Positions 31,894-40,244 of a stretch of 40,244 nt of DNA are shown in pieces. Both the position numbers and the translations under genes were made by a program. The stretch comes from Paracoccaceae bacterium (GTDB taxonomy: Bacteria > Pseudomonadota > Alphaproteobacteria > Rhodobacterales > Rhodobacteraceae), in contig JAIXSA010000164.1 of assembly GCA_027484915.1 (NCBI GenBank), forward strand, positions 1 to 40,244, in the 5' to 3' direction. The first letter of the stretch is position 1. Every line of letters starts with the position of its first letter. Under the pieces are notes generated by a model. That model was not told the DNA's origin. It saw only the letters and a list, made by a program, of their open reading frames with translations, and did not search any database.

Positions 31894-32232
31894 TCAACTC
31901 CGCGCGACGACACCGAGAAAGCTCAAGGTCTGCTCAAGATCGGCACGCAGCTTGGTCTCGGACCGGTTGAACCCTGCGCATAGCGTGTCAAAACGCTTGC
32001 GCAGGGTCTTCTTCTCTTCGCCCTTGCAATCGTTCCACGGGCGGCCCTGCAGCCCCATCACCAGGACGTAGTAGCCGATGAAGTGTGGGCGCGAACCGCA
32101 GTCCAGCAGCCGACGATAGGCTTCATCCGCGCCCATCTCGCGGATTTCCTCGGCCGTGGTGATCCCGGCACGGGCGAAGGCCTCTTCCGAGGCGGGACCA
32201 AGGTTCGGAATCGAGGAGACGGGGCTGGACAT
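31894..32232 (-). CDS. TfoX C-terminal domain protein
   Basis: 112 residues with the TfoX/Sxy C-terminal helix-hairpin-helix domain: IPNLGPASEEAFARAGITTAEEIREMGADEAYRRL, then YYVLVMGLQGRPWNDC. TfoX proteins regulate competence in gammaproteobacteria; stand-alone C-terminal domains in alphaproteobacteria have no known task. The chosen start is ATG 32232 (MSSPVSSIPNLGPASEE); the upstream TTG is unlikely. The ribosome binding site is poor. It converges on the Hint-like gene with 11 bases between stops. Confidence 0.82.
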   Translation of the reverse strand: MSSPVSSIPNLGPASEEAFARAGITTAEEIREMGADEAYRRLLDCGSRPHFIGYYVLVMGLQGRPWNDCKGEEKKTLRKRFDTLCAGFNRSETKLRADLEQTLSFLGVVARS

Positions 32233-32258
32233 TGCAGGCCAAAGTAAGAACAAAACAG

Positions 32259-32278
32259 GGCCAACCTTGCGGCCGGCC
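32259..32278 (-). terminator. Terminator after the Gln-rich ORF
   Basis: Read on the minus strand: GGCCGGCC, loop GCAA (a GNRA tetraloop), GGTTGGCC, eight pairs with two G-U, then CTGTTTTGTTCTT. It lies between the Gln-rich ORF and the TfoX-like gene and would separate their transcripts. Confidence 0.65.
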
Positions 32279-32304
32279 TTTGTCTTGTCAAGTCTGGGGA
32301 AAGG

Positions 32305-32436
32305 TCAGATCGACGCCCAGTCCCGGAAGATCGGCTGTCCGGCCTGCTGGGTGGACCCGCCCGCCTGTTGGCCCTGTTGCTGCTGGCTTTGCTGGGTCGT
32401 GCCGCCTTGCTGGGGCTGGCTGGGTTTGGTGGCCAT
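32305..32436 (-). CDS. Small Gln-rich ORF (43 aa)
   Basis: 44 codons from ATG 32436 with GGAG eight bases upstream, ending in TGA at 32305-32307. The product starts MATKPSQPQQGGTTQQ and ends AGQPIFRDWASI; 14 of 43 residues are Gln, and Gly/Thr/Ser/Pro make up much of the rest. It looks disordered with a conserved-looking aromatic end. No family recognised. A terminator of its own follows, which supports expression. The function is unknown. Confidence 0.6.
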   Translation of the reverse strand: MATKPSQPQQGGTTQQSQQQQGQQAGGSTQQAGQPIFRDWASI

Positions 32437-32504
32437 CTGACTGCTCCGTTTGGCTCTCGTTTTTCCCATATTGCGCGGAGGTCTGACCGCAACAAGCCGG
32501 GCTT

Positions 32505-32543
32505 ATGGCGATTTTGCGACGATATGGCGAAAATGTGCGACAT
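32505..32543. repeat. Tandem imperfect direct repeat
   Basis: Two adjoining copies share ATGGCGA ... GCGAC-AT: 32505-32523 (TTTT between the blocks) and 32524-32543 (AAATGT between them). They lie between the divergent Gln-rich ORF and the M20 hydrolase gene and may be an operator for either. Confidence 0.4.
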
Positions 32544-32661
32544 CGGCAACAGGTCTTTGATCACGTTCCGGTATTCCTGACCCTCGCCGCCCGTCACGGA
32601 TGCTGCGGGGCTTGCCGTTTGTCCACCGCAGGTCCACCATTTGCGCCAAAGGAGACGTCCC

Positions 32662-33828
32662 ATGCCCGTAAAGAACCGTTTCGCCGAGCTTCTGCCCGAG
32701 ATCACCGCCTGGCGCCGCGATTTCCATGAACATCCCGAGCTTCTGTTCGACGTCCATCGCACCGCCGCCCGCGTGGCCGAGCTGTGCCGGTCCTTCGGCT
32801 GTGACGAGGTTGTCGAAGGCATCGGCCGCACCGGCGTCGTGGCCGTGATCAAGGGGCGAACCGACAGCAAGGGAAAGGTCGTGGGCCTGCGCGCCGACAT
32901 GGATGCGCTTCCGATCAAGGAACAGACAGGGGTGCCCTATGCCTCCAAGACCCCCGGCAAGATGCATGCCTGCGGCCATGACGGGCATACCGCGATGCTG
33001 CTTGGGGCCGCCAAGTACCTGGCCGAGACGCGGAACTTTGACGGCACGGTCGTCTGCATCTTCCAGCCGGCCGAAGAGGGTGGGGGCGGCGGCCGCGAGA
33101 TGGTGAAGGACGGAGTGCTGTCGCGCTGGAACGTGCAAGAGGTCTACGGCATGCACAACATGCCCGGCATCCCCGTCGGTCATTTCGCCATCCGCCCCGG
33201 CGCGATGATGGCCGCCGCCGACCAGTTCGAGATCGTGGTGACGGGGAAGGGCGGTCACGCCGCCAAGCCGCATGACTGCGTCGACACGACGGTGGTCAGC
33301 GCTCACATCATCGTGGCCCTGCAGACCATCGCCAGCCGCAACGTCGACCCGCTGAAGCAGGTGGTCGTCAGCGTCTGCACGGTCGAGACGGATTCTACCG
33401 CCCACAACGTCATACCCCAGGTGGTGAAGCTGAAGGGGACGGTCCGCACAATGGACCCGAAGGTGCAGGATTACGTCGAAGCCCGGATCGGCCAGATTGT
33501 CGAAGGCACGGCGCTTGCGCTCGGCGCGCGGGCCGAGGTTCACTACCAGCGTGGCTACCCCGTCACGGTGAACGCACCCGAGAACACCGGTTTCGCGGCC
33601 GAAGTCGCGCGCAGGATCTCTGGCCACGTCGACACCGACACACCGCCCCTGATGGGGGCCGAGGATTTCAGTTTCCTGCTGAACGAACGCCCCGGCGCCT
33701 ATATCTTCCTTGGCAACGGGGACACCGCGATGGTCCATCATCCGGCCTACAATTTCGACGACTCGGCGATCCCCTTCGGGTCCAGCTGGTACGCCGAGAT
33801 GGCCGAAACCCGGATGCCCTCTGCATGA
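32662..33828 (+). CDS. M20 family amidohydrolase (hippurate hydrolase type)
   Basis: 388-residue metal-dependent amidohydrolase of the HipO/AbgB/IAA-amino-acid hydrolase group that cleaves N-acyl amino acids. Metal ligands are in HACGHDGHTAM (Cys/His) and FQPAEEGGGGG (Glu pair), MHNMPG (His) and HHPAYNFDD near the end. LHPE-type opening is RRDFHEHPELLFDVHRTA. The dimerisation domain is about residues 180-290. ATG 32662 follows AAAGGAG. It overlaps the DUF1304 gene by ATGA. The exact substrate cannot be told from sequence. Confidence 0.93.
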   Translation: MPVKNRFAELLPEITAWRRDFHEHPELLFDVHRTAARVAELCRSFGCDEVVEGIGRTGVVAVIKGRTDSKGKVVGLRADMDALPIKEQTGVPYASKTPGKMHACGHDGHTAMLLGAAKYLAETRNFDGTVVCIFQPAEEGGGGGREMVKDGVLSRWNVQEVYGMHNMPGIPVGHFAIRPGAMMAAADQFEIVVTGKGGHAAKPHDCVDTTVVSAHIIVALQTIASRNVDPLKQVVVSVCTVETDSTAHNVIPQVVKLKGTVRTMDPKVQDYVEARIGQIVEGTALALGARAEVHYQRGYPVTVNAPENTGFAAEVARRISGHVDTDTPPLMGAEDFSFLLNERPGAYIFLGNGDTAMVHHPAYNFDDSAIPFGSSWYAEMAETRMPSA

Positions 33829-34184
33829 TCGGCACGGCTCTGGTCGCTCTGGTGGCGCTGATCCACGTCGCGATCCTGGTGATGGAGATGGTCCTGTGGG
33901 AGACCCCGCGTGTCCGCGCGATCTTCCGCACCTCACCCGAATTTGCAGCGCAGACGCGGGTGATGGCCGCGAACCAGGGGCTCTACAACGGGTTCCTTGC
34001 GGCCGGGCTGATCCTTGCGCTGATCCAGGGGCTGCCGGGGCCGGGGCAGGGGCTTGCGCATTTCATCCTGGCCTGCGTCATCGTCGCTGGCCTTTACGGC
34101 GCGGCAACCGTCGGACGCCGCATCGTCTATGTGCAGGCCGCCCCCGCCGCCCTGGCGCTGTTGGCCGTCCTGCTCGGCCTCTGA
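33825..34184 (+). CDS. DUF1304 membrane protein
   Basis: 119 residues with four hydrophobic helices and the DUF1304 pattern: LVALIHVAILVMEMVLWETPRVRAIF, AANQGLYNGFLAAGL, and a last pair of helices. Family function unknown. It overlaps the M20 hydrolase by ATGA and ends the unit. Confidence 0.88.
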   Translation: MIGTALVALVALIHVAILVMEMVLWETPRVRAIFRTSPEFAAQTRVMAANQGLYNGFLAAGLILALIQGLPGPGQGLAHFILACVIVAGLYGAATVGRRIVYVQAAPAALALLAVLLGL

Positions 34185-34267
34185 CGGCAGGGTTCCGCCC
34201 GGTCACCAGCGATTCTGTTGTTTGCTTCCGGCGCTGTGGCACAGTCGTGTCGCAACAGGGGGCAGCC

Positions 34268-35935
34268 ATGATCACCCGGCGGATGTTCCACACCAAGCTG
34301 ATGGCCGCGCTTGTGGTCAGCGCTGTGTCATGGTCGAAGCCGGTCGAGGCCGCCGCGGGGGACGAGGCGCGGCTGTGGCTGAACCGGCTGACCTTCGGCG
34401 CCACGACCACCGACATCGAACGCTTTGCCACGCTCCGCCCCGACGCCTGGCTTGATCGGCAGCTGGCGCTTCCCGTCTCCGACCCCGCGCTGGACGCGCG
34501 CCTGTCCCGCGCCCGGTTGCGCATTACCTATCCGGCCGGCGTCGATGAACAGGGTGCCAGCTGGCCCGCCGTTGACGACCTGCGCCCATTGTCGGCGCTT
34601 TCGGCTGATCCCGCCCAGCTTCTGCCCCTGATCGACTGGACCCCCGGGTACGGCATGGACTTCACCGAACGCATCCGCCCGGCGACCGAGGTCATCGCAG
34701 CCTCCCTCATCCGCGCCGTCCATGCCGAGGCGCAGCTGCGCGAGGTGATGACCCAGTTCTGGCACGACCATTTCAACGTAAATGCGATGAAGGACGAATA
34801 CACCGCTGCCTTCTTCGCCAGCCATGACGCGGTCCTCCGCACAAACGCGCTTGGCAACTTTCGCACCCTTCTGGGCGAAGTCGCACGCTCCCCCGCCATG
34901 CTCTATTACCTCAACAACGCCGACAGCATCGCCAGCCCCGCGAACGAGAACTACGCCCGTGAGCTTCTGGAACTGCACACTCTGGGTGCCGGGAACTACC
35001 TGAACGACCGCTTCAACGACTGGAAGGCCGTGCCGGGTGCCACCCAGGGCCGCGCCGAAGGCTACCTCGACCTCGACGTCTACGAGGTCGCCCGTGCGTT
35101 TACGGGGTGGAGCGTGGGGGACGGCCGCTGGATTTCCGAGGGCGAAACGGCACCGTTGACCGGTCGCTTCCACTATGTTGCGCGCTGGCATGACCCCTAC
35201 CAGAAGCGCATCCTGGGCCGGGAGTTTCCGCCGAACCGTGGCCCGATGGAGGATGGCGAAGAGGTGCTGGACTTGCTCGCCCGCCACCCTGGCACCGCGC
35301 GTTTTGTCTGCAGCAAGATCGCCCGGCGGCTGCTTTCCGATGACCCGTCCCCCGCGCTGGTGGACCGCATGGCACAGGTCTTCCTGGCGGCTTCGGACGC
35401 CCCGGACCAGATCGGGCAGGTGCTGCGGGTCCTTGTCAAATCACCCGATTTTGCTGCGCCGCAGCATAAACTGCGGCGTCCCTTTGAATTCCTCGCTGCG
35501 GTCTACCGCGCGACCGGGGCCGAGGTGCGGTCGCGTGAAAACGGTTTTCACTGGGAACTCATGCGCGCCGGTTGGCGGCAGCACGAATATGGACCGCCCA
35601 CCGGACACCCCGATCGCCTGCAGGCCTGGACCGGCGCAAGCACGCTGAACCGTTATGTCGATCTGGCGCTGGCGGGCCTGGAGGACTGGTTCGACGGCGC
35701 TCGCGCCGACCTGACCGGTCTGGCCGCGGACGATGAAGCCCTTCAGGCGTTCGCCATGCGGCAGGCCGATGCGCTGGCACCGGGGCAGGGCGCCCGCATC
35801 GCCGCCGACCTGGCCCAGGCCTACGGCTACGACGCTGCAACCCCCGCCCGCGACAGCCCGCCCCAGGACCGGCAGGCCCTGGCCCAGACCGCCGTGGCCT
35901 TCGCTGCTCTGACTCCCGATTTCCTGTTGCGGTGA
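34268..35935 (+). CDS. DUF1800 family protein
   Basis: 555 residues. The N-terminus MITRRMFHTKLMAALVVSAV has a twin-arginine-like TRRMF motif before a hydrophobic segment, so Tat export is possible. The DUF1800 core is clear: LWLNRLTFGATTTDIERFA, QFWHDHFNV, NENYARELLELHTLG, and RFVCSKIARRLLSDDPSPALV. The role is unknown, but it is regularly paired with DUF1501, as here, with 7 bases between them. ATG 34268 is chosen because the signal-like N-terminus starts there. Confidence 0.92.
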   Translation: MITRRMFHTKLMAALVVSAVSWSKPVEAAAGDEARLWLNRLTFGATTTDIERFATLRPDAWLDRQLALPVSDPALDARLSRARLRITYPAGVDEQGASWPAVDDLRPLSALSADPAQLLPLIDWTPGYGMDFTERIRPATEVIAASLIRAVHAEAQLREVMTQFWHDHFNVNAMKDEYTAAFFASHDAVLRTNALGNFRTLLGEVARSPAMLYYLNNADSIASPANENYARELLELHTLGAGNYLNDRFNDWKAVPGATQGRAEGYLDLDVYEVARAFTGWSVGDGRWISEGETAPLTGRFHYVARWHDPYQKRILGREFPPNRGPMEDGEEVLDLLARHPGTARFVCSKIARRLLSDDPSPALVDRMAQVFLAASDAPDQIGQVLRVLVKSPDFAAPQHKLRRPFEFLAAVYRATGAEVRSRENGFHWELMRAGWRQHEYGPPTGHPDRLQAWTGASTLNRYVDLALAGLEDWFDGARADLTGLAADDEALQAFAMRQADALAPGQGARIAADLAQAYGYDAATPARDSPPQDRQALAQTAVAFAALTPDFLLR

Positions 35936-35942
35936 GTTTGGC

Positions 35943-37097
35943 ATGTCCCGCGAACCGATCCTTGTGGTGATCTTCCTGCGCGGCGGGGCCGATGGCCTGG
36001 CGCTCGTCTCGCCGACCAGCGATCCCGACTTCATCGCCGCCCGGCCCGAGGCGCTGCGCGTCCTGCGGCACGGTGATGCGGCCGGTCGCGTGATCCGGCA
36101 GGACATCGCCGATGTGGACTTCCGCTTCCATCCCGCTGCCGCCCCGCTGGCGGATCTCTATGACGCGGGCGACCTGTCGCTGATCCACGCCGCAGGCCTG
36201 CCCGAGGCGACCCGCAGCCACTTCGACGCCGAGGCCCGCATCGAACGCGGTCTCTTCGGCGCTGACATCCCTCCGGGGGACCCCTCGGGCTGGATCGGGC
36301 GCTGGCTGCAGGCGGCAAAGCCGGGCGGACCGATGCCCGCTCTGGCCGTGGGGGCGATGCGTCCGGCCAGCCTGCTTGGGGCCGATGCCGCGGTGGCCGA
36401 CACCCTGGCCGATCTGGTGGTCGCCCCCGATCACTGGCTTTCAGACCTCCTTCGCGCGCGCCTGCAGGCGGGGTTTGGCGCACATGGGCTGCTGGACCGC
36501 CCCGTGCAGGACCTTCTGCGCCTGTCCGATCTGGTGAAGAGCCGCTTCTGGTCTGCCGGGGATGAGGCGCTGCGACCCTACGCACCCAGCGTGCCCTATC
36601 CCGATGGCAACCCGGTATGCGGTCCCCTGATGACTGTCGCGCAGACGATCAAGGAGAATTTGGGCCTTCGGGTGGCGACGGTCGACATTCCGGGCTGGGA
36701 CACCCATGTGAATCAGGCCGGTGCCTTCCCGCTCTTGGTCGGAAGCCTAAGCCAGGCGCTTGTGGCCTTCTGGCGTGACCTCGGGCCGTTGCAGCAGGAC
36801 GTGTCAGTCGTGGTGATGAGCGAGTTCGGCCGTCGCCTGAGGTCGAATACCGGTGGCGGCACCGACCACGGTCGGGGCAACGTGATGATGATCCTCGGGC
36901 CGCAGGCGCGGGGTGGGCGTATGGTCGGTGCCTGGCCCGGCCTGGCCAACGAGGCATTGGAAGAGGGGGCGGACCTTGCGGTCAAGGTCGACTACCGCGA
37001 TGTGCTGGCCGAGCTTATGGCCGGCCACATGGGCCTTGACGATCCGCGCCCGGTCTTCCCGGGCCTTGAACGCTCACCTCTTGGGTTGTGGGGCTGA
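35943..37097 (+). CDS. DUF1501 family protein
   Basis: 384 residues with the alkaline-phosphatase-like DUF1501 features: VVIFLRGGADGLALVSP near the start, GLPEATRSHFDAEARIERG, DIPGWDTHVNQ and VVMSEFGRRLRSNTGGGTDHGRGN, where Glu/Asp/His are likely metal ligands. No signal peptide of its own is seen, although many members have a Tat signal; it may travel with the DUF1800 partner (inference). Function unknown. Confidence 0.92.
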   Translation: MSREPILVVIFLRGGADGLALVSPTSDPDFIAARPEALRVLRHGDAAGRVIRQDIADVDFRFHPAAAPLADLYDAGDLSLIHAAGLPEATRSHFDAEARIERGLFGADIPPGDPSGWIGRWLQAAKPGGPMPALAVGAMRPASLLGADAAVADTLADLVVAPDHWLSDLLRARLQAGFGAHGLLDRPVQDLLRLSDLVKSRFWSAGDEALRPYAPSVPYPDGNPVCGPLMTVAQTIKENLGLRVATVDIPGWDTHVNQAGAFPLLVGSLSQALVAFWRDLGPLQQDVSVVVMSEFGRRLRSNTGGGTDHGRGNVMMILGPQARGGRMVGAWPGLANEALEEGADLAVKVDYRDVLAELMAGHMGLDDPRPVFPGLERSPLGLWG

Positions 37098-37183
37098 TCG
37101 TGCCCCTGTCGGTCCTCCCCGACATCCAGACTTGCGGGCCGGTTGCATCTGTCAGATAATTTCGGACGTTGGATCGAGGATGG

Positions 37184-40100
37184 ATGGGACACGCAGGCCA
37201 GCCTGATACCGGGAATGCACAACCTGCGCGGGTGGAACTCCGCGTGGTGGAGTTGATGAATCGTCTGCTCGACGTGACGCCCGCCACCCTCGACAGCGAG
37301 ATTGACGCCGTGCTGGCCACGCTGGGCGAGGGCTACGGTTTTGCCCGGACCTTCCTTTTGCGATATGCGCCGGCTACTGGGTATCGGAACACCAACGAAT
37401 GGGTAGCACCGGGGGTCCGCCCGCTGAAGCCGTTGATGCAGGGCCGTCCCCAGGTCGTCCGTGCGACGTGGCACCAGGCTTTCATCGAGGGCAGGGTCGT
37501 TGCCGTCCAAGACAGGTCCGACCTTCTGCCGGGCTCGCCCGAGTGGCAATTCCTGACCGACACTGCCGTGCAATCGACCCTGATGGTGCCGCTTTGCGAC
37601 GGTGATCGTCTCGTCGGGGTGATCGGCTTCGATTGCTGCCGTCCTGACCGGCACTGGCAGGACGAGTCGGTCTTCCTGCTAAGCTCGATTGGGCGCGCGA
37701 TCTCATCGGTCCTCATGCGGGTCGAGGCCGCGCGCGCCGAGGTGGCCTCAAACAATCATCTCGCCGCAACCTTGAAGGCCCTGCCCGATATGGTGATCGA
37801 GCTTGCCCCGACGGGTGAGATCATTGCCTGCCACAACGACAAGCTTCCCTGGCTTTCCGGTCTGATCCGGGCCGGGATCGGCAGACATGTCACCCGGGTC
37901 CTGCCGCTGCCGCTCTCGCAGGTGATGACCGAAATCCTTGCCGCTCCGCCCACTGCAGCAGGGACCGCGCTCACCCGTCGGGTCGGGGACTCCACGCTGG
38001 CGACACCGCACCGGTATGAGATTTCGGTCGCCCGCCAGACCCCGACCGAACACGACGGGGCGGCGAACCTCATCGCAGTGATCCGCGACATCGCCGCCTC
38101 TGACCGCACCACCGAGATGACCGCATTCCGCGAGGGCCAGTTCACCACCTTCTTCGAGATGTGCCCGCATCCGATCCTGGTCAACGACTTCGACACCGGC
38201 GAAATCATCGAGGTGAACCGCGCGTTCAAGGACGTCTTCGGGCTGGACCCGCAGGCTGGGATCAACTTGCAGGTGCAGCAGATCCTGCCCCAGGACGGCC
38301 AATGGCTGATCGAGGGCGCCCGGGCCGCATTGAAGTCTTTCCAGACCTACGGCCCTGTCGAAGCCAGGTTTCGCTCCAAGGCGGGCCACCCATTCCCCGC
38401 CGTGGTCCGCTGCTTCATGAGCGTCGATCCCAACGGCCGCCGGCTGGTCTGGTCGCTGATCGAGAACATCATGGAGATGCGGGCCAAGGAAGCCGCATTG
38501 CAGTCGGGGCGCGACACGCTGGAGGCGACGAAGGCCCGGTTCATGGCGGCCATCGAAGCGCTCGACGACGGCTTTGCCATCTTCGACGCGCAGGACCGGC
38601 TTGTCCTGTGGAACACACCCTATGTCCGGGTCTTCGACAAGATTGCCAATCTCATCCAGGAGGGTGCGCTCTACGACGACCTCCTTCGCGCTGCCATCGA
38701 CCATGGCGTCTTCGGCGCCGAGGGCGAACGCGACGACGCAAACCTGCAGCGCCGCCTCGACCGCCCGCTGACCGAGGTCTGGGACAACGAGGATGAACTG
38801 GCCGACGGCCGACTGATCTGGGTGCGCGAACGTGCCACCCCGTCCCAGGAAACCGTCGGTCTCTACGAGGATGTCACCGCCCGCCGCCTAGCAGACCGCC
38901 GCCTGCAGCAGGTCGTCGACGGAGGCGGCATCGCGGTCTGGGACTGGGCGACCGACGTCGGCTTCACCACGATCAACGATTGCTGGGAGACGATGCTGGG
39001 CCTCGGCTCGGCCCGCGCGCTGCCCGACCTGATCGACCTTGTCCACCCCGAGGACCGCCTCGCCGTTGCCGAAGCGCAGCGCGAATTGTTCCTGACGGGC
39101 TGTGAAACCTTCTCGCTGCGCTGCCGGATGCGCCACCAAAGTGGAAAGTGGGTCTGGCTCTTGACCCGCGGCCACGTTTCGGCCCGCTGGGCCGACGGCA
39201 GTCCGCGCCGCATTTCCGGGATCACGCTTGACGTCTCGGTCCAGGCCGAGACGGAACAGCGTCTCAGCCAGGTGATCGACGGGACCAAGGTCGGCACCTG
39301 GGAACACGACATGCGCAGCGGGATCACGCAGGTCAGCGACCGCTGGGCCGAAATCCTCGGCTACCGCGCGGTCGAGCTGAACCCGATGTCGCTGCAGCGC
39401 TGGCTTGACCTCTTGCACCCCGACGACGTGGACGAACTGGTCGCCCATGAGCGCGACGCCTTCGAAGCGGGACAATGGCAGGTCGAACACGAAGTCCGCC
39501 TGCGTCATCGCGACGGTCATTGGGTCTGGGTCCTCACCCGCGCCCAGGTCGCCGAATGGGACGAGGACGGCCGCCCGGTCAAGACCAGCGGCATCAACCT
39601 CGACATCTCGGCGGCCAAGGCGCTTGAATTCGCCCTGGCCCGCGAACGCGACACCCTGGCCCGCGTGATGGAGGCATCTGTCTCCGGCATCGTCGTCGTC
39701 GACGAACGCGGCGGGGTCGTCTTCGCCAATGCCGCCGCCGAACGGGTCCTTGGCCGCAAGGTCAGCCCCGGCAGCCGACTCCTGTCGCTTCTTGGCACCG
39801 CCGATGTCTCGGATCTCGACGGCAACCGTATCCCACCCGACCGCCTGCCCGTGGCCCGTGCCCTTGCCGGCGAGCCCGGGATGCACGAGGTCCGTCACGA
39901 CCTTCATTGGCCGTCCGGCGAACGCCGTGTGGTTGCGGTCACCTCGGCACGGCTGTCCGCTGCCGCGACTGATGCCGCCGTGGTCTGCACCTTCACCGAC
40001 ATCACCGACGAGGTGCAAAGCCAGGACCGCCTCCGCGCCGCGATGACCGCGGCCGAGACCGCAAACCGCGCCAAGTCCGACTTCCTCGCCGCCATGAGCC

Positions 40101-40244
40101 ACGAGATCCGCACCCCCTTGAACGGCGTCCTCGGCATGGCGACGGTGCTGGCCGGGCGACTCTCCGACCCGACGGAACAGGCGATGGTCCGGGTGATCCG
40201 CGATTCCGGCGAACATCTCCTTGGGGTCATCAACGACATCCTCG
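37184..40244 (+). CDS. GAF/multi-PAS sensor histidine kinase (5' part)
   Basis: 1020 codons are in the window and the frame stays open to its end. Start ATG 37184 ([20 protein letters not shown]), with GAGG four bases upstream; ATG 37256 is an alternative. Order: GAF-like domain (about 25-180), then about six PAS-type repeats near residues 195, 318, 450, 572, 694 and 825 (for example [66 protein letters not shown]), then His[20 protein letters not shown] (about 965-985). No membrane segment is seen, so it is probably cytoplasmic. This HisKA type is often followed by ATPase and receiver domains; those lie outside. Confidence 0.9.
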   Translation, partial: MGHAGQPDTGNAQPARVELRVVELMNRLLDVTPATLDSEIDAVLATLGEGYGFARTFLLRYAPATGYRNTNEWVAPGVRPLKPLMQGRPQVVRATWHQAFIEGRVVAVQDRSDLLPGSPEWQFLTDTAVQSTLMVPLCDGDRLVGVIGFDCCRPDRHWQDESVFLLSSIGRAISSVLMRVEAARAEVASNNHLAATLKALPDMVIELAPTGEIIACHNDKLPWLSGLIRAGIGRHVTRVLPLPLSQVMTEILAAPPTAAGTALTRRVGDSTLATPHRYEISVARQTPTEHDGAANLIAVIRDIAASDRTTEMTAFREGQFTTFFEMCPHPILVNDFDTGEIIEVNRAFKDVFGLDPQAGINLQVQQILPQDGQWLIEGARAALKSFQTYGPVEARFRSKAGHPFPAVVRCFMSVDPNGRRLVWSLIENIMEMRAKEAALQSGRDTLEATKARFMAAIEALDDGFAIFDAQDRLVLWNTPYVRVFDKIANLIQEGALYDDLLRAAIDHGVFGAEGERDDANLQRRLDRPLTEVWDNEDELADGRLIWVRERATPSQETVGLYEDVTARRLADRRLQQVVDGGGIAVWDWATDVGFTTINDCWETMLGLGSARALPDLIDLVHPEDRLAVAEAQRELFLTGCETFSLRCRMRHQSGKWVWLLTRGHVSARWADGSPRRISGITLDVSVQAETEQRLSQVIDGTKVGTWEHDMRSGITQVSDRWAEILGYRAVELNPMSLQRWLDLLHPDDVDELVAHERDAFEAGQWQVEHEVRLRHRDGHWVWVLTRAQVAEWDEDGRPVKTSGINLDISAAKALEFALARERDTLARVMEASVSGIVVVDERGGVVFANAAAERVLGRKVSPGSRLLSLLGTADVSDLDGNRIPPDRLPVARALAGEPGMHEVRHDLHWPSGERRVVAVTSARLSAAATDAAVVCTFTDITDEVQSQDRLRAAMTAAETANRAKSDFLAAMSHEIRTPLNGVLGMATVLAGRLSDPTEQAMVRVIRDSGEHLLGVINDIL

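Overview
The window looks like chromosome from a high-GC alphaproteobacterium of the Rhodobacterales (Rhodobacteraceae/Paracoccaceae, Rhodobacter/Tabrizicola/Gemmobacter-like). The evidence is the gene pairing clpX / NDUFA12-like / mlaD / DUF2155 convergent with aat and accBC, a GapR-type (UPF0335) protein, a FliM/FliN-like protein, and several small membrane proteins of the kind common in this group. Genus assignment is inference. No complete insertion sequence, prophage or CRISPR array was seen.

Layout. (1) 1-4.65 kb is housekeeping: the 3' end of clpX with a clear terminator, an NDUFA12-like complex I accessory gene, mlaD and a DUF2155 gene coupled by overlaps, then on the minus strand accB-accC-aat (fatty acid synthesis and N-end rule), with two perfect 22-bp palindromes at the accC/aat junction. 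(2) 4.9-18.9 kb is a reductive pyrimidine catabolism locus: preT and preA (dihydropyrimidine dehydrogenase), a uridine-kinase-like P-loop gene, two RutR-like TetR regulators flanking a UPF0303 gene and a 28-codon ORF, a Zn-dependent amidohydrolase (third pathway step), a small membrane protein, hydA (dihydropyrimidinase), a cupin, and an ABC importer (ATPase, SMR-like protein, two permeases, NMT1/THI5-type binding protein). Two TTGACC-N4-GGTCAG operators lie in the divergent regulator/hydrolase promoter. The hydrolase carries an in-frame TAG at codon 202, so the last step of uracil to beta-alanine conversion appears broken in this sequence. (3) 18.9-24.2 kb holds an XRE/ScfR-type regulator and a coupled signalling operon: single-domain response regulator, small membrane protein, and a sodium:solute symporter fused to a histidine kinase. 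(4) 24.2-29.6 kb holds a FliM/FliN-like protein, a TIGR01244-type phosphatase-like protein divergent from a DksA/TraR zinc-finger gene across a near-consensus FNR-type box, GapR-like DNA-binding protein, a sulfotransferase-like protein, an iron(III)-type ABC permease and tRNA-Thr(TGT) with its promoter.

(5) 29.65-32.5 kb, just past the tRNA, is a visibly AT-richer accessory stretch: an orphan exported protein, a four-helix membrane protein, about 0.6 kb of strongly structured non-coding DNA, a Hint-fold protein that lacks the catalytic cysteine, a TfoX C-terminal-type protein and a tiny Gln-rich ORF. (6) 32.6-40.2 kb holds an M20 amidohydrolase overlapping a DUF1304 gene, a DUF1800/DUF1501 pair, and the first 1020 codons of a GAF/multi-PAS histidine kinase that runs off the window.

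The points most worth a second look are the amber codon in the pyrimidine hydrolase, the double RutR-like regulators and their operators, the FNR-type box at a class II position, the post-tRNA islet with its hairpins, and three very short ORFs with good ribosome binding sites.
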